A stretch of 64,000 nt of DNA. It comes from Exiguobacterium sp. KRL4 (lineage in GTDB: Bacteria > Bacillota > Bacilli > Exiguobacteriales > Exiguobacteriaceae). Numbering within the stretch: the first letter of the stretch is position 1; the number at the start of each line of letters is the position of its first letter. Of the stretch, positions 25,769 through 37,166 are shown one piece after another. The stretch lies in NCBI RefSeq assembly GCF_001870785.1, contig NZ_MOLV01000003.1:1-64000 (forward strand), in the 5' to 3' direction. A program made the position numbers and the translations under genes. Below the pieces are notes generated by a model. That model saw nothing but the letters and a program-made list of their open reading frames with translations. It ran no database searches and was not told where the DNA came from.

Positions 25769-26932
25769 ATGGGCGTGGAATTACTCGATGGAATCGGTTG
25801 GACAGCGATTAGTTTCTTCGTTAGTCCGATCTTATGGTTAGCAATTCTGGTCAGTTTTTTACTCAGTATGCGGCGTGTCAAACGCGAACGGAATCTGTTT
25901 CGGTCACGTACCCGGAGCAAGCGGACCGATGTATTCGAAACGCTTGTCCCGGGACTCGTGGTCGGTCTCGTCTTATCCGTCATCAGTCTCAGTCTCAAGC
26001 TGACGGTTTCGTCAGAATTTCTGATGGCATTTACCGTTCTGACATTCCTGATCTTACTAACAGGAGTCGTCCGGTTTAATTTACCGCTTTGGCCGCTCGT
26101 AGTCATGGCGGGTCTTACCTGGTTCGTGGCCGACGACCGAATCGATGGTCTGAGTGAGGTCAGCGTGACGCATTGGTTGCTGCTTGCTGTTTTGTCACTG
26201 GCGGCCGAACTGATGTTGCTCGTCTGGCGCGGGAAGAAAAACTTATCACCGTCACTTGTCCTGTCGAAACGGGGCCGTTATATCGGCGGGCTGGCGTCCA
26301 ATAAATTGTGGCTGATTCCGCTTGTCGTCCTCGTTCCGGGCAGTAGCCTCGAACAGTGGATTCCGCAGTGGACGTTTCCGGAGTTCGTTCCAGTGGTCGT
26401 CTTCCTGCCGATCGGATTCAGTTTCCTCTTTACGGGTCAATTGCCGGCACAATTGATGCGCCCGCTTGTTCAAGGGCGTCTGATCAGCTTCTTGTCAGCG
26501 GTCGTTCTTGCATTAGGTGCCTTTCTGACCGAACAAGCCGCTTGGCTGTACGGCTTACCTGCCTTGCTCCTCGTCCATATCGTGCTCCATCAGCGGACGA
26601 AACGCTGGAACCGTTCGCAGACGCCAGTGTTCCTCAACGGAAAACGGGGTGTCGTCATCCTCGGAACACTTCCGGAAAAACCGGCGTCCGAGATGGGTCT
26701 TGTCCCGGGGGAAGCGATTTATAAAGTCAATGGGGAGTTCGTCGAATCAGAGAAGGCATTTTATGAAGCGATTCAACGACATAAACCGTATCTCCGTCTT
26801 GAAGTGATGAATCATAACGGAGACGTCCGTTTTGCCCAGCGTGCCTTTTACGAACAGGATCATCACGATCTCGGAATCGTATTCGTCAGTGAGCCGGGGA
26901 ACAAACGGACGAAAATCCGGATGCTTCAATGA
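25769..26932 (+). CDS. minJ: MinJ-like polytopic membrane protein with a C-terminal PDZ domain
   Basis: A 387-residue protein with about eight hydrophobic helices (residues 10-285) and a PDZ domain at the end (about 295-380; RGVVILGTLPEKPASEMGLV). This is the MinJ architecture. MinJ links DivIVA to MinD and restricts division to mid-cell. The position next to ctpB is the same as in B. subtilis. The helices are not strongly conserved, so the functional assignment rests on architecture and synteny. Confidence 0.8.
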   Translation: MGVELLDGIGWTAISFFVSPILWLAILVSFLLSMRRVKRERNLFRSRTRSKRTDVFETLVPGLVVGLVLSVISLSLKLTVSSEFLMAFTVLTFLILLTGVVRFNLPLWPLVVMAGLTWFVADDRIDGLSEVSVTHWLLLAVLSLAAELMLLVWRGKKNLSPSLVLSKRGRYIGGLASNKLWLIPLVVLVPGSSLEQWIPQWTFPEFVPVVVFLPIGFSFLFTGQLPAQLMRPLVQGRLISFLSAVVLALGAFLTEQAAWLYGLPALLLVHIVLHQRTKRWNRSQTPVFLNGKRGVVILGTLPEKPASEMGLVPGEAIYKVNGEFVESEKAFYEAIQRHKPYLRLEVMNHNGDVRFAQRAFYEQDHHDLGIVFVSEPGNKRTKIRMLQ

Positions 26933-26960
26933 TCGAGATCAGAATCTGCAGAAGAAAACA

Positions 26961-26987
26961 GTTCAGCTAACCAGCTGGACTTTTTCT
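26961..26987 (+). terminator. Terminator after minJ
   Basis: An 8-bp stem with one G-U (26961-26968 and 26973-26980) is followed by TTTTTCTTTT. Confidence 0.8.
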
Positions 26988-27096
26988 TTTGGCGAAAAAC
27001 GGGTAACTTCTAAAAAGAGTACTTCATAATCGAATGTTTGTTCGTAAAGTGATACAATAAAAATAGATTTTTTACTGGATGAGGGGGAAGAATACG

Positions 27097-29064
27097 ATGG
27101 ATTTTGAGTTAGTATCACCGTTTGAACCCGGTGGCGACCAACCGACGGCAATCGAAAAACTAATTGCAGGTGTCAAAAATGGTGAACGCCATCAGACGTT
27201 ACTTGGAGCGACGGGAACAGGGAAAACGTTCACCGTCTCGAATGTCATCAACGAGATCAAAAAACCAACATTGGTCCTGGCGCACAATAAGACGCTGGCC
27301 GGTCAGCTTTATTCGGAGTTCAAAGAGTTCTTCCCAAATAACGCCGTCGAATATTTCGTCAGTTTTTATGATTATTACCAGCCGGAAGCATACGTCCCAT
27401 CGACGGATACGTTCATTGAAAAGGATTCCTCGATCAACGATGAGATCGATAAACTCCGTCACTCGGCGACGTCCTCACTATTTGAGCGGGAAGACGTATT
27501 AATCGTCGCGTCGGTGTCTTGTATCTATGGTCTTGGTAATCCGGAAGAGTACAACAACCATGTCTTGTCGCTTCGTGTCGGCAACGAGATGGGGCGTAAT
27601 GAAATGTTACGCCGCTTGATCGACATTCAATATGAACGGAACGATATCGATTTCCAACGGGGGCGGTTTCGTGTCCGCGGGGACGTCGTTGAGATTTTCC
27701 CGGCATCGCGTGACGAACAGTGTGTCCGGGTTGAATTTTTTGGCGATGAGATCGAACGGATTCGGGACATGGATCCCTTGACGGGCGAAATCATTGCTGA
27801 CCGGGAACATATCTCGATTTTCCCGGCATCCCACTTCGTGACGGGGGATACCCGTCTCCAAAAAGCAATCACGAATATTGAGGCGGAACTCGAGACGCAA
27901 CTCGCGAAGATGCGCGAAGACGGGATGTTGCTTGAAGCCCAGCGGCTCGAACAACGGACGAACTACGATCTTGAGATGATGCGCGAGATGGGCTACTGTT
28001 CCGGGATTGAAAACTATTCCCGTCATTTGAACTTGATGCCACCGGGATCGACACCATACACGTTAATTGATTATTTCCCGAAGGATTTTTTACTGATTGC
28101 TGATGAATCACACGTCACCTTGCCGCAAATCCGTGGTATGTACAATGGGGATCAGGCACGGAAGCAAGTGCTCGTCGAACATGGTTTCCGTCTGCCCTCA
28201 GCAAAAGACAACCGTCCGCTACGTTTTGAAGAGTTTGAAGAGAAGGTCAGTCAAGCGATCTATATTTCGGCGACACCGGGACCTTACGAAATCGAACATA
28301 CAAAAGAGATGGTCGAACAGATCATCCGTCCGACGGGACTTGTCGATCCGACGATTGAAATTCATCCGATCACGGGTCAAATCGACTACTTGATGGATAA
28401 TATTCGGGAACGGGTCGCAAAAAATGAACGGGTCCTCGTGACGACATTGACGAAAAAGATGTCAGAGGACTTAACGGATTATCTGAAAGAACATGGTGTC
28501 AAGGTCAACTATATGCACTCTGAAATCAAGACACTCGAACGGATCGAAATCATTCGGGACTTGCGGCTTGGGAAATACGATGTCCTCGTCGGCATCAACT
28601 TGTTGCGAGAAGGACTCGACATTCCGGAAGTCTCGCTCGTGACGATCCTCGATGCCGATAAAGAAGGGTTCCTGCGGTCGGAACGGTCACTGATTCAGAC
28701 GATTGGACGAGCAGCACGGAACTCGGAAGGGCATGTCATCCTATTTGCCGATAAGATCACCGACTCGATGCAACGGGCGATGGGTGAAACGGAACGGCGG
28801 CGAAACATTCAGCTCGCCTTTAATAAAGAACATGGCATCACCCCGAAGACGATTCAAAAAGACGTCCGAGGTGTCATCAGTACGACGATTGAAAGTGATG
28901 ACACGATGGAAAAACTGGAGAAATTCAATAAGCTGAAAAAACCAGAACGCGAGACGTTGCTCGAACAACTGGACCAAGAGATGCGTCAAGCTGCAAAAGA
29001 CATGCAGTTTGAACGAGCAGCAGAATTGCGTGATCTGATCTTAGAATTGAAAGCAGGTGCCTAA
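27097..29064 (+). CDS. uvrB: Excinuclease ABC subunit B
   Basis: A 655-residue DNA-damage-recognition helicase. Walker A is [10 protein letters not shown], and the beta-hairpin that clamps DNA lies around [22 protein letters not shown]. The C-terminal UVR motif for UvrC contact is [20 protein letters not shown]. The start at 27097 ([16 protein letters not shown]) follows GAGGGGGA. It overlaps or abuts uvrA, so the two are cotranscribed. Confidence 0.98.
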   Translation: MDFELVSPFEPGGDQPTAIEKLIAGVKNGERHQTLLGATGTGKTFTVSNVINEIKKPTLVLAHNKTLAGQLYSEFKEFFPNNAVEYFVSFYDYYQPEAYVPSTDTFIEKDSSINDEIDKLRHSATSSLFEREDVLIVASVSCIYGLGNPEEYNNHVLSLRVGNEMGRNEMLRRLIDIQYERNDIDFQRGRFRVRGDVVEIFPASRDEQCVRVEFFGDEIERIRDMDPLTGEIIADREHISIFPASHFVTGDTRLQKAITNIEAELETQLAKMREDGMLLEAQRLEQRTNYDLEMMREMGYCSGIENYSRHLNLMPPGSTPYTLIDYFPKDFLLIADESHVTLPQIRGMYNGDQARKQVLVEHGFRLPSAKDNRPLRFEEFEEKVSQAIYISATPGPYEIEHTKEMVEQIIRPTGLVDPTIEIHPITGQIDYLMDNIRERVAKNERVLVTTLTKKMSEDLTDYLKEHGVKVNYMHSEIKTLERIEIIRDLRLGKYDVLVGINLLREGLDIPEVSLVTILDADKEGFLRSERSLIQTIGRAARNSEGHVILFADKITDSMQRAMGETERRRNIQLAFNKEHGITPKTIQKDVRGVISTTIESDDTMEKLEKFNKLKKPERETLLEQLDQEMRQAAKDMQFERAAELRDLILELKAGA

Positions 29065-29065
29065 G

Positions 29066-31921
29066 GTGGCAGAAAAAAAGAACAAAATCATTATCAAGGG
29101 CGCTCGCGTCAATAACTTACAAAATATCGATGTCGAAATCCCGCGTGATCAGCTCGTCGTCCTGACGGGTTTATCCGGTTCCGGAAAATCGTCACTCGCG
29201 TTTGATACGATTTATGCAGAAGGGCAGCGGCGATATGTCGAAAGTCTCTCCGCTTACGCCCGGCAATTTCTTGGACAGATGGATAAACCGGATGTCGATG
29301 CAATCGAAGGGTTAAGCCCGGCGATTTCGATCGACCAAAAGACGACGAGTAAGAATCCACGCTCGACGGTCGGAACGGTGACGGAGATTTACGATTATCT
29401 GCGTCTGCTATATGCCCGGATCGGCAAACCGATCTGTCCGAATCACGGCATCGAGATTTCGAGCCAGACGATCAGTCAAATGGTCGACCAAGTGATGGAA
29501 CTGCCGGAACGGAGCCGTCTCCAAATTCTTGCACCAATCATTTCGGGTCGGAAGGGTGCCCACGTCAAAGTGTTCGAAGACTTAAAAAAAGAAGGGTTCG
29601 TTCGTGTCCGGGTCGATGGAGAAACTATCGATTTGACGGACGAGATTGAACTCGAAAAAAATAAAAAACACTCGATCGAAGTTGTCGTCGACCGGGTCGT
29701 CGTTCGACCGGACGTCGAAGCGCGTCTTGCCGATTCACTCGAAACGGCGTTACGTCTCGCCGATGGACGGGTCATCGTCGATACGATGGATGGCAAAGAA
29801 TTGTTATTCAGTGAGCATCACGCCTGCCCGATTTGCGGGTTCTCGATCGGGGAACTCGAACCACGGATGTTCTCGTTCAACTCACCTTTTGGTGCCTGTA
29901 CGTCATGTGACGGACTCGGAACGAAACTGGAAGTCGATGTCGATCTCGTCGTGCCACATCCAGATAAATCGCTCAACGAAGGGGCAATCATTGCCTGGGA
30001 ACCGACTAGTTCACAATATTATCCCCAGTTGCTTGCAGCTGTCTGCAGTCACTTCAAGATCGATATGGATACACCGTTCGAACAGTTGTCGGAAGAACAC
30101 CGTGATATCCTATTGAACGGAAGCAGCAAGGAAGAAATTCAATTCCGTTATGAAAATGACTTCGGGATGGTCCGCAATACGTCGTTGTTCTTTGAAGGGG
30201 TCTTAAACAATCTACAACGCCGGTTCAAAGAGACGTCATCGGACTATATCCGGGAACAGATGGAAGGTTACATGGCGAAAGCGGCATGTCCGACCTGTAA
30301 AGGGCACCGTTTGAAACGCGAGTCACTTGCCGTCAAGGTGTCCGGTATTCATATCGGAGACGTGACGAAGATGTCCGTCAAACAAGCGGTCGTCTGGTTC
30401 GAAGAGTTGCCGGACAAATTGTCCGAGAAGGATCAGACGATTTCGAAGATGATTGTGCGGGAGATTCATGAACGGTCTTCGTTCCTTGAAAACGTCGGGT
30501 TGGATTACTTGACGATTTCACGTGCTGCCGGGACGTTGTCTGGCGGCGAAGCGCAACGGATTCGTCTGGCGACACAAATCGGTTCCCGTCTGACGGGGGT
30601 CCTGTACGTCTTGGATGAGCCCTCGATTGGTTTGCATCAACGCGACAATAACCGTCTGATCAATACGCTGAAGACGATGCGTGACCTCGGAAACACGTTG
30701 ATTGTCGTCGAACACGATGAGGATACGATGATGGCGGCCGATTACCTGATCGATATCGGACCAGGGGCAGGGGACCACGGTGGGTTCGTCACGGCAGCAG
30801 GACGTCCGGAAGAACTGATGCAAGATCCCAACTCCTTGACAGGCCAATACTTGTCGGGGAAAAAATTCATTCCTGTCCCGACAGAACGAAAACAACCGGA
30901 TGGTCGGGCACTACAGATTCACAAAGCGTCGGAAAACAACCTGAAAAATGTCGATGTCGACATTCCGCTTGGTTTGTTCGTCGCTGTCACAGGTGTATCA
31001 GGATCTGGGAAATCGACGTTGATCAATGAGATTCTTTATAAAACGATCGCTCATGAAATGAACCGGGCGAAAGAAAAACCAGGTGCCCATAAAGGGATTT
31101 CCGGGCTGGATCAAATCGATAAAGTCATCGACATCGATCAGTCGCCGATCGGTCGGACACCACGCTCGAATCCAGCGACGTATACCGGCGTCTTCGACGA
31201 TATCCGTGATGTCTTTGCTTCGACGAACGAAGCGAAGCTCCGCGGTTACAAAAAAGGGCGCTTCAGCTTCAACATCAAAGGTGGACGCTGTGAAGCGTGC
31301 CGTGGTGACGGAATCATCAAAATCGAGATGCATTTCTTACCCGATGTTTACGTTCCGTGTGAAATTTGCCACGGGAAACGGTACAACCGTGAGACACTCG
31401 AAGTGAAATATAAAGGCAAGACGATTGCCGACGTCCTTGAGATGACGGTCGAAGATGCCTTGGAATTTTTTGATAAGATTCCGAAAATCAGCCGCAAACT
31501 CCAAACGATCGCCGATGTCGGACTGACGTATATGCGCCTTGGACAACCGGCGACGGAATTATCCGGCGGGGAAGCACAACGGGTCAAACTGGCGTCTGAG
31601 CTTCACAAACGGTCGACCGGGAAAACGATTTATATTCTTGATGAACCGACAACAGGTTTACACGTCCACGATATCGCCCGTTTACTGAAAGTCTTACAGC
31701 GTCTAGTTGATAACGGTGACACTGTCCTCGTCATCGAACACAACCTCGATGTCATCAAGACGGCCGACTACCTGATTGATCTTGGTCCGGAAGGCGGCGA
31801 CGGTGGCGGGAAGATCGTTGCGACCGGAACACCGGAAGAAATCGCGGCCGTCAAGGAATCGTATACGGGTCACTACCTGGCTCCAGTCTTGGAACGGGAT
31901 GCGGCACGAATCGAATCGTGA
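29066..31921 (+). CDS. uvrA: Excinuclease ABC subunit A
   Basis: A 951-residue damage sensor with two ABC ATPase modules: Walker [10 protein letters not shown] and GVSGSGKST, signatures [16 protein letters not shown] and [16 protein letters not shown]. Two zinc modules are visible: [10 protein letters not shown]...CTSCDGLG and CEACRGDG...[10 protein letters not shown]. The GTG at 29066 gives [18 protein letters not shown] and is 1 nt past the uvrB stop. A GTG at 29057 overlapping uvrB is the alternative. Adjacent to uvrB as usual. Confidence 0.97.
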   Translation: MAEKKNKIIIKGARVNNLQNIDVEIPRDQLVVLTGLSGSGKSSLAFDTIYAEGQRRYVESLSAYARQFLGQMDKPDVDAIEGLSPAISIDQKTTSKNPRSTVGTVTEIYDYLRLLYARIGKPICPNHGIEISSQTISQMVDQVMELPERSRLQILAPIISGRKGAHVKVFEDLKKEGFVRVRVDGETIDLTDEIELEKNKKHSIEVVVDRVVVRPDVEARLADSLETALRLADGRVIVDTMDGKELLFSEHHACPICGFSIGELEPRMFSFNSPFGACTSCDGLGTKLEVDVDLVVPHPDKSLNEGAIIAWEPTSSQYYPQLLAAVCSHFKIDMDTPFEQLSEEHRDILLNGSSKEEIQFRYENDFGMVRNTSLFFEGVLNNLQRRFKETSSDYIREQMEGYMAKAACPTCKGHRLKRESLAVKVSGIHIGDVTKMSVKQAVVWFEELPDKLSEKDQTISKMIVREIHERSSFLENVGLDYLTISRAAGTLSGGEAQRIRLATQIGSRLTGVLYVLDEPSIGLHQRDNNRLINTLKTMRDLGNTLIVVEHDEDTMMAADYLIDIGPGAGDHGGFVTAAGRPEELMQDPNSLTGQYLSGKKFIPVPTERKQPDGRALQIHKASENNLKNVDVDIPLGLFVAVTGVSGSGKSTLINEILYKTIAHEMNRAKEKPGAHKGISGLDQIDKVIDIDQSPIGRTPRSNPATYTGVFDDIRDVFASTNEAKLRGYKKGRFSFNIKGGRCEACRGDGIIKIEMHFLPDVYVPCEICHGKRYNRETLEVKYKGKTIADVLEMTVEDALEFFDKIPKISRKLQTIADVGLTYMRLGQPATELSGGEAQRVKLASELHKRSTGKTIYILDEPTTGLHVHDIARLLKVLQRLVDNGDTVLVIEHNLDVIKTADYLIDLGPEGGDGGGKIVATGTPEEIAAVKESYTGHYLAPVLERDAARIES

Positions 31922-32028
31922 AACTTTTTTGATTCAAGAATCGTAAAAAGGGAAGTAAGGGAAGTAGAACGAAAGTAGTAAGTATGCAGGACCGATTACC
32001 GCGTGTCAGATCAGAGGAGGGAATATTG

Positions 32029-33132
32029 ATGAAGCAAGATATGCGCCAACTGATACTTGAACAAGTGAAAGAAGGAAAGCTGACGATTGATGAAGCACTT
32101 GACAAGCTGGAACGACTCGAAGCGATTAACGAGCATCAGTCGACAGCGAGTGAACACAAGTACGTGGACGAACCGGAACACTACGACCGGGTCGATCATT
32201 ATACGGTCGATTCACTGACGTCGAAAGTCATGTCGGCATTTGACGGACTCGTCAACCGGATCAAGGAAAGTGATTTGTCACTTAATCAAACATCTGGACC
32301 AAACGTCACCTACGTCAAACAATTCCCATTCAGCGGTGAGACGATTCATCTGGACCTCTTTAATGCCAATGCCATCATTGAGCCGGGGGATCTCGAAGAA
32401 TGTGAACTGACTGTGACCGGTCGTCCGCTTCGCCAAGTCAATGAAGAGCAGGCGCTCGAGCAACTTCAAGCTTCTCTTCAACATTCTGTCTCTGCCAACA
32501 CGCTATCGATTCGTCTCAAGGACAAACGTGTCCGGGCGACGATTCATCTGAAGATTCCACGCCGTCATTATGAGTCATTGGTTCTCCAAACGCTAAACGG
32601 GGAAATCACGTTGTCATCACTGGATGCGACGTCGGTCCAGTTAATGACAGCAAACGGACGGATTCTTGTCCGCGATCTGTTCAGTGACGAAGTCAAGACG
32701 TCGACAGCGAACGGTTCGATTGAAATCGAAGAATCAGAAATCAAGTCACTGAAAGCAAAAACGGCCAACGGTCAAGTCATCGCCACGGGTGTTTTCGAAC
32801 GGTCTGACTTAAAGACGGCGAACGGAAATGTCCGCTGTGAATTGAAAACCGTTCAAGATGCGAAGATTCAAGCATCGTCCCTAGCCGGAAGCATCGCCTT
32901 GATGTTGCCGCACGGTGCTGAGATTTATGGGGAGCTGGAAACGAACTTTGGTGGATTGAACTGTAACCTCGATGAGATGGAATTGATTCGCGATCAAAAA
33001 GAAGTCGTGAACCGTAAGTTGCACTTCTTGTCAGGTCGTGGTCGGACGCCGAAAATCGAAGTCGCTGCCGAGACGAAAACGGGCACGATTTCTGTCACAC
33101 ACGGCGTTCATTTAAGCCCACAAGCTCTTTAA
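32029..33132 (+). CDS. yvlB: YvlB-like DUF4097 protein
   Basis: A 367-residue protein. A short helical N terminus (MRQLILEQVKEGKLTIDEAL) is followed by a C-terminal (about 190-330) beta-solenoid-like repeat region with recurring TANG motifs (LMTANGRIL, STANGSIEI, KTANGQVIA, KTANGNVRC), characteristic of DUF4097 adhesin-like proteins. YvlB in B. subtilis belongs to an envelope-stress (LiaRS-linked) set and lies between uvrA and hprK, as here. The GGAGGG site supports the ATG at 32029. Confidence 0.8.
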   Translation: MKQDMRQLILEQVKEGKLTIDEALDKLERLEAINEHQSTASEHKYVDEPEHYDRVDHYTVDSLTSKVMSAFDGLVNRIKESDLSLNQTSGPNVTYVKQFPFSGETIHLDLFNANAIIEPGDLEECELTVTGRPLRQVNEEQALEQLQASLQHSVSANTLSIRLKDKRVRATIHLKIPRRHYESLVLQTLNGEITLSSLDATSVQLMTANGRILVRDLFSDEVKTSTANGSIEIEESEIKSLKAKTANGQVIATGVFERSDLKTANGNVRCELKTVQDAKIQASSLAGSIALMLPHGAEIYGELETNFGGLNCNLDEMELIRDQKEVVNRKLHFLSGRGRTPKIEVAAETKTGTISVTHGVHLSPQAL

Positions 33133-33140
33133 GTTAAACC

Positions 33141-33182
33141 AATCCCTGTCCCTTTGATGAAAAGGAGGCAGGGATTTTTTTT
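33141..33182 (+). terminator. Terminator after yvlB
   Basis: Arms AATCCCTG (33141-33148) and CAGGGATT (33169-33176) enclose a smaller CCTT/AAGG hairpin and are followed by a T-run. Confidence 0.85.
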
Positions 33183-33193
33183 GATGGCTTCGA

Positions 33194-33238
33194 CAAAAAA
33201 ACGACAACTCTCTATCACTTAGGATAGGGAGTCATCGT
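33194..33238 (-). terminator. Terminator of the minus-strand membrane-protein gene
   Basis: On the minus strand a 16-bp imperfect stem (33238-33223 and 33216-33201) leads into TTTTTTT. Confidence 0.8.
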
Positions 33239-33252
33239 TGATATGGTGAAAC

Positions 33253-33645
33253 TTAATAATCGTAATCCTGATCCATCATCGGATCATCGAAATTCATGTT
33301 TTCGAAGTTGTTCATGTCATAACCGAATTGGATGAACACGATGATCCCGATGATTGTCAGGACGATCGATGCGATGATCAAACCGATGCCCATCCAACTT
33401 TTCCGACGTGCGCGGTTCCAATAAAAGACGATGGCAAGAATAAGTGAGATGAGCGAACCGCTGATGAAGATCCCGATGATCGAAATGATGAAGAACAATA
33501 AAGCGGTTTGATCTTGGTTGCGTGAGTAGGCTTTCCACATATCGATCAGTGCCATGATCAGATACACAAAACCAACGATGGCGAGAATTCCGAATAAAAT
33601 AAAGATGATAATGAGACCAATACCGCTACCTGATGATTCCATCAT
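33253..33645 (-). CDS. Small polytopic membrane protein, unknown function
   Basis: A 130-residue protein with three hydrophobic helices (about 8-37, 47-75, 84-108) and an acidic Asn/Asp/Met-rich C-terminal tail (NFENMNFDDPMMDQDYDY). AAAGGAGGG lies upstream of tandem ATG codons. It is monocistronic and inserted against the direction of its neighbours, between yvlB and hprK, where B. subtilis has yvlC and yvlD. I do not recognise the family. Confidence 0.7.
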   Translation of the reverse strand: MMESSGSGIGLIIIFILFGILAIVGFVYLIMALIDMWKAYSRNQDQTALLFFIISIIGIFISGSLISLILAIVFYWNRARRKSWMGIGLIIASIVLTIIGIIVFIQFGYDMNNFENMNFDDPMMDQDYDY

Positions 33646-33765
33646 AAATATCCCTCCTTTTTAGACTATCTATAATCCATTCCCAAGATTGCCCACTTCT
33701 AATCGAATTCCTTGATTTTCGTAAAAATATGGTACAATACTTCAAGTGAAAGGGGCTGATTGAGC

Positions 33766-34701
33766 GTGCAATCAAAAGTGCGAACAGCTGAAATCGTAAA
33801 ACAATTCAATTTAAAAATCGTCACCGGAGAAGAGGGGTTACATCGCCCGATTCTGACGGCTGATCTTTGTCGACCAGGTCTCGTTCTTGCCGGCTATTAT
33901 GCGTATTATCCAGCGGAACGACTCCAGATTCTCGGAAAAACGGAATTGACGTTTTTCAATAACTTGACGTATGAGGAACAGCTCGAACGAGCGAATGTCC
34001 TTTGTACGGATGAGACACCGGGGATCTTGATCACACGTGGATTCGAGGTGCCGGAAGCAATCGTCAAAGCAGCAGACGAAACGAACGTCCCGCTGTTGAC
34101 GACGAAGGGACATACGACATCGGTCGAATCTCAAATCACCAACTTCCTCGAGGCGGAACTCGCACCGACGACGGCGATGCATGGTGTACTCGTCGACATT
34201 TATGGGGTCGGCGTCTTCATCAAGGGAGCGAGTGGTGTCGGTAAATCCGAAACAGCACTGGAACTCGTCAAGCGCGGCCATCGCCTCGTCGCCGATGACT
34301 CGGTTGAAATCCGTCAAACGGGTGATGGCATCCTCGTCGGGACAGCACCGAAATTGATTCAGCATCTGCTTGAGATCCGTGGAATCGGGATCATCGATGT
34401 GATGACGTTATTTGGAGCCGGTGCGGTTCGTTCACATAAAAAAATCAGCCTCGTCTGTAATTTAGAAATTTGGGATCAAACCAAAGTGTATGACCGGATT
34501 GGTCTTGACCAAGAGACCTTACAAATCATCGATACGGAAATTCCGTTTTTGACGATTCCAGTCCGTCCAGGGCGAAACTTAGCTGTCATCATTGAGGTGG
34601 CTGCGATGAACTATCGTCTGAAAAACATGGGCATCAATACAGCAGAAGAGTTTGCGGGTCGTCTGGCGCAAGCGATTGAAGAGGGGAACGGTGGTCTTTG
34701 A
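33766..34701 (+). CDS. hprK: HPr kinase/phosphorylase
   Basis: A 311-residue regulator of carbon catabolite repression. It phosphorylates Ser46 of HPr using ATP or pyrophosphate and reverses the reaction with phosphate. The P-loop GASGVGKSE and the family signature [20 protein letters not shown] are intact. The GTG at 33766 is about 10 nt after AAAGGGG; a TTG two codons earlier is too close to it. A TACAAT -10 lies at 33733-33738. It overlaps lgt by 1 nt. Its product, HPr-Ser46-P, works with CcpA, whose cre site is seen before rbsR in this window. Confidence 0.95.
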   Translation: MQSKVRTAEIVKQFNLKIVTGEEGLHRPILTADLCRPGLVLAGYYAYYPAERLQILGKTELTFFNNLTYEEQLERANVLCTDETPGILITRGFEVPEAIVKAADETNVPLLTTKGHTTSVESQITNFLEAELAPTTAMHGVLVDIYGVGVFIKGASGVGKSETALELVKRGHRLVADDSVEIRQTGDGILVGTAPKLIQHLLEIRGIGIIDVMTLFGAGAVRSHKKISLVCNLEIWDQTKVYDRIGLDQETLQIIDTEIPFLTIPVRPGRNLAVIIEVAAMNYRLKNMGINTAEEFAGRLAQAIEEGNGGL

Positions 34702-35534
34702 TGGGAACGTTAGCGAGTGTCCAACCAACGTTTGACCGGGTAGCGATTGAACTGGGACCGATCCCGATCTATTGGTACGGGATTGTCATTGCCTTAGGAG
34801 CAGTCGTCGGTCTGATGATCGCCATCTTCGAATCGAAACGGATCGGTTTTAATGAAGAGTATGCGGTTGATGTCGTCATCTGGGCAATTCCGATCAGCAT
34901 CATTTGTGCACGTATCTATTACGTGGCGTTCGAATGGGACTATTACGGTCAAAACATCGATCAGATCATCAATATTCGCCAAGGTGGGATCGCGATTCAT
35001 GGAGCGATCATCGGGGCGATCTTGACGGTATTGATTTATACCCGGAAGAAAAACATCTCCTTCTGGCAAATCGCGGATATCTTGGCGCCGTCGCTCTTGT
35101 TCGGCCAAGCCGTCGGACGTTGGGGCAACTTCTTTAATCAGGAAGCCCACGGTGGGGAAACGACATGGACGTTCCTGCAAGATACGTTGCACTTACCGGA
35201 CTGGATCGTCAATCAGATGTACATCGACGGCGTCTATTATATCCCGACGTTCCTCTATGAAAGTATCTGGAATATCATCGGTGTCATTTTATTGATCGTC
35301 TGGCGAATGAAATGGAATCCACGTCGGGGTTATATCTTCCTCGGTTATCTCGTCTGGTATTCGATGGGTCGATTCTATATCGAAGGCTTACGAACGGACA
35401 GCCTGATGATGGGAGACGGACTGCGGACCGCTCAAATCGTGTCGATTGCCTTGATCGTCTTTGGGGTCGTCATGATGGTGCTTCGGAAAAATGCCGTCCG
35501 TTACTTGGACGGAACAAAACGGGAGGCGAAATGA
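34701..35534 (+). CDS. lgt: Phosphatidylglycerol-prolipoprotein diacylglyceryl transferase
   Basis: A 277-residue integral membrane enzyme (about seven helices) that adds diacylglycerol to the lipobox cysteine of prolipoproteins. The signature [14 protein letters not shown] lies near the middle and a conserved HGAIIGA precedes it. It overlaps the hprK stop by 1 nt (TGATG), so translation is probably coupled. In this window CccB and RbsB would be its clients. Confidence 0.96.
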   Translation: MGTLASVQPTFDRVAIELGPIPIYWYGIVIALGAVVGLMIAIFESKRIGFNEEYAVDVVIWAIPISIICARIYYVAFEWDYYGQNIDQIINIRQGGIAIHGAIIGAILTVLIYTRKKNISFWQIADILAPSLLFGQAVGRWGNFFNQEAHGGETTWTFLQDTLHLPDWIVNQMYIDGVYYIPTFLYESIWNIIGVILLIVWRMKWNPRRGYIFLGYLVWYSMGRFYIEGLRTDSLMMGDGLRTAQIVSIALIVFGVVMMVLRKNAVRYLDGTKREAK

Positions 35535-35538
35535 GCCG

Positions 35539-36195
35539 ATGATTCAAACGATTTTATTTGATCTCGACGGGACGTTGATTGATACGAACCCCCTCATCCT
35601 AAAAAGTTTTGAACATACACTCGACTATTACTACCCGGACCGGACGTTTACGGAAGCAGAGTTGCTTCCGTTCATCGGACCGACCCTCGAGAAGTCGTTT
35701 TCTGAGATGAATGCGGACCAGTGGAAAGAGATGGTCGCCTTTTACCGGAGCTACAACATCGCGATGCACGACACGCTTGTCCTTGAGTATCCGGGTGTGC
35801 TGGACGGATTACGTCGGTTGAAACAAGAGGGCTACAACATGGCGATCGTGACGTCGAAAAGCCGGCGTGTCGCCTTAAAAGGAATCGAACTGTTTGGTTT
35901 GACGCATTTGTTTGACGCAATCATCGCAGCGGATGACGTGACGGAAGAGAAGCCTGCCGTCGAACCGTTCGAAAAAGCGATGGCACTCCTTGGCGCAACA
36001 CCAGACGAAACGATCATGGTCGGGGACAACGATACGGACATCCACGGCGGGAAAAATGCCGGTCTGAAAACCGTTGCCGTCGGGTGGGCCATCAAAGGAC
36101 GAGCATACCTCGAAGCGTTGCAACCGGATGTGATCATCGAGTCGATGGAACACTTAAGCGACTGGATCGAGGCCGAGAATGCCAAGACGAACTGA
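35539..36195 (+). CDS. ppaX: Pyrophosphatase PpaX (HAD family)
   Basis: A 218-residue HAD phosphatase with motif [15 protein letters not shown], a conserved Lys in [12 protein letters not shown], and [14 protein letters not shown] as motif III/IV. PpaX hydrolyses the pyrophosphate formed when HprK dephosphorylates HPr, so it belongs with hprK functionally and by position. GGGAGG lies upstream of the ATG at 35539. Confidence 0.92.
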   Translation: MIQTILFDLDGTLIDTNPLILKSFEHTLDYYYPDRTFTEAELLPFIGPTLEKSFSEMNADQWKEMVAFYRSYNIAMHDTLVLEYPGVLDGLRRLKQEGYNMAIVTSKSRRVALKGIELFGLTHLFDAIIAADDVTEEKPAVEPFEKAMALLGATPDETIMVGDNDTDIHGGKNAGLKTVAVGWAIKGRAYLEALQPDVIIESMEHLSDWIEAENAKTN

Positions 36196-36661
36196 CCGCT
36201 ATCACGTCGGGACGACGAATCCATTGTGGCACATGTACCGGACGGTGTCGTTTTTTAAAGTCATGTGGTGTTTCCTCATCATCACGATCGGTCGTTTTTC
36301 CCCGTCGCTTCGTTTTAAGAATAGTCTCTACCGGACGTTCTTGCGGATGAAGATTGGGGAGCGGACGGCACTCGCGTTGATGGTCATGCCGGACACGATG
36401 TTCCCGGAACGGATCACGATCGGCTCGAATACGATCATCGGGTTTAATACGACGATTCTCTGCCATGAATATTTAACGACGGAATACCGGATCGGGAACG
36501 TCACGATTGGAAACGATGTGTTGATCGGAGCCAACGTCACGATTTTACCGGGGGTGACGATTGGAGATGGCGCGATGGTCGGAGCCGGATCGGTCGTCCA
36601 TCGGGATATCCTGCCAGGCGAACGGGTATCGAGTCAGCCGCTCCGCCGTCATGAAATGTGA
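36179..36661 (+). CDS. yvoF: Hexapeptide-repeat acyltransferase (YvoF-like)
   Basis: A 160-residue left-handed beta-helix acyltransferase. Hexapeptide repeats run from about residue 80 to 150 ([48 protein letters not shown]). It starts 17 nt inside the end of ppaX. The acyl acceptor is unknown. Gene order ppaX-yvoF is that of Bacillus. Confidence 0.88.
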   Translation: MPRRTDRYHVGTTNPLWHMYRTVSFFKVMWCFLIITIGRFSPSLRFKNSLYRTFLRMKIGERTALALMVMPDTMFPERITIGSNTIIGFNTTILCHEYLTTEYRIGNVTIGNDVLIGANVTILPGVTIGDGAMVGAGSVVHRDILPGERVSSQPLRRHEM

Positions 36662-36689
36662 CGAAACTGTGAGAAGAGGAGGAAACGAG

Positions 36690-37070
36690 ATGAGTTATAT
36701 CCGCTTTACGTATAAAACAGGAAAGTATTTCGGAAGATTATTTGCAGAACGTCCGCAAGGGTTGGTCGTGGAAGTGTTGGCGGTTGAGAAACACCCGGTC
36801 CAAGGTGACTTGCACAATCCGAACCAGGTCGATGTTCCGCTCTTCCATGTTCGTCCAGCCCTACACCCGCACGAAAAAGTGACAGTCGCACCAAGTGTCG
36901 TTTATGCGTACGACGGTGAGATTCCGGCCTATGCCGAGAGCTTACGTCAAGCTTACGACAAAGATGTCGCGCGTCTGAACGGACAAAATCCAGAAGCGGA
37001 TGCTTTCGTACAAAAATGCTTGGAGAATTACAAGGAACTGGAATCGATTTATGCGAAACGCTGGGCGTAA
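36690..37070 (+). CDS. kapB: KapB-family protein (kinase-associated protein B)
   Basis: A 126-residue protein matching the KapB domain: FTYKTGKYFGRL, VEVLAVEKHPVQGDLHNPNQ, and VVYAYDGEIPAYAESLRQAY. In B. subtilis KapB is linked to KinB signalling in sporulation initiation, by an unclear mechanism. It has no lipobox here. GAGGAGG precedes the ATG at 36690; the frame upstream is a shadow of yvoF. Confidence 0.85.
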   Translation: MSYIRFTYKTGKYFGRLFAERPQGLVVEVLAVEKHPVQGDLHNPNQVDVPLFHVRPALHPHEKVTVAPSVVYAYDGEIPAYAESLRQAYDKDVARLNGQNPEADAFVQKCLENYKELESIYAKRWA

Positions 37071-37087
37071 ACCCCGGCGTTTTTTTC
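37058..37087 (+). terminator. Terminator after kapB
   Basis: An 8-bp stem with one G-U (37058-37065 and 37073-37080) overlaps the end of kapB and runs into a T-run. Confidence 0.8.
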
Positions 37088-37166
37088 TGTTGCAACGGTT
37101 TCCGAGATAGGTTATTCTTGTCTCTGCAACTACGAAACCAGATTTAGATCTATGGGGGCTTGAATC

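Noticed and set aside
29057-29065. GTG at 29057 as uvrA start
   Set aside because: Possible, but the GTG at 29066 gives a better-spaced ribosome site and the usual protein opening.
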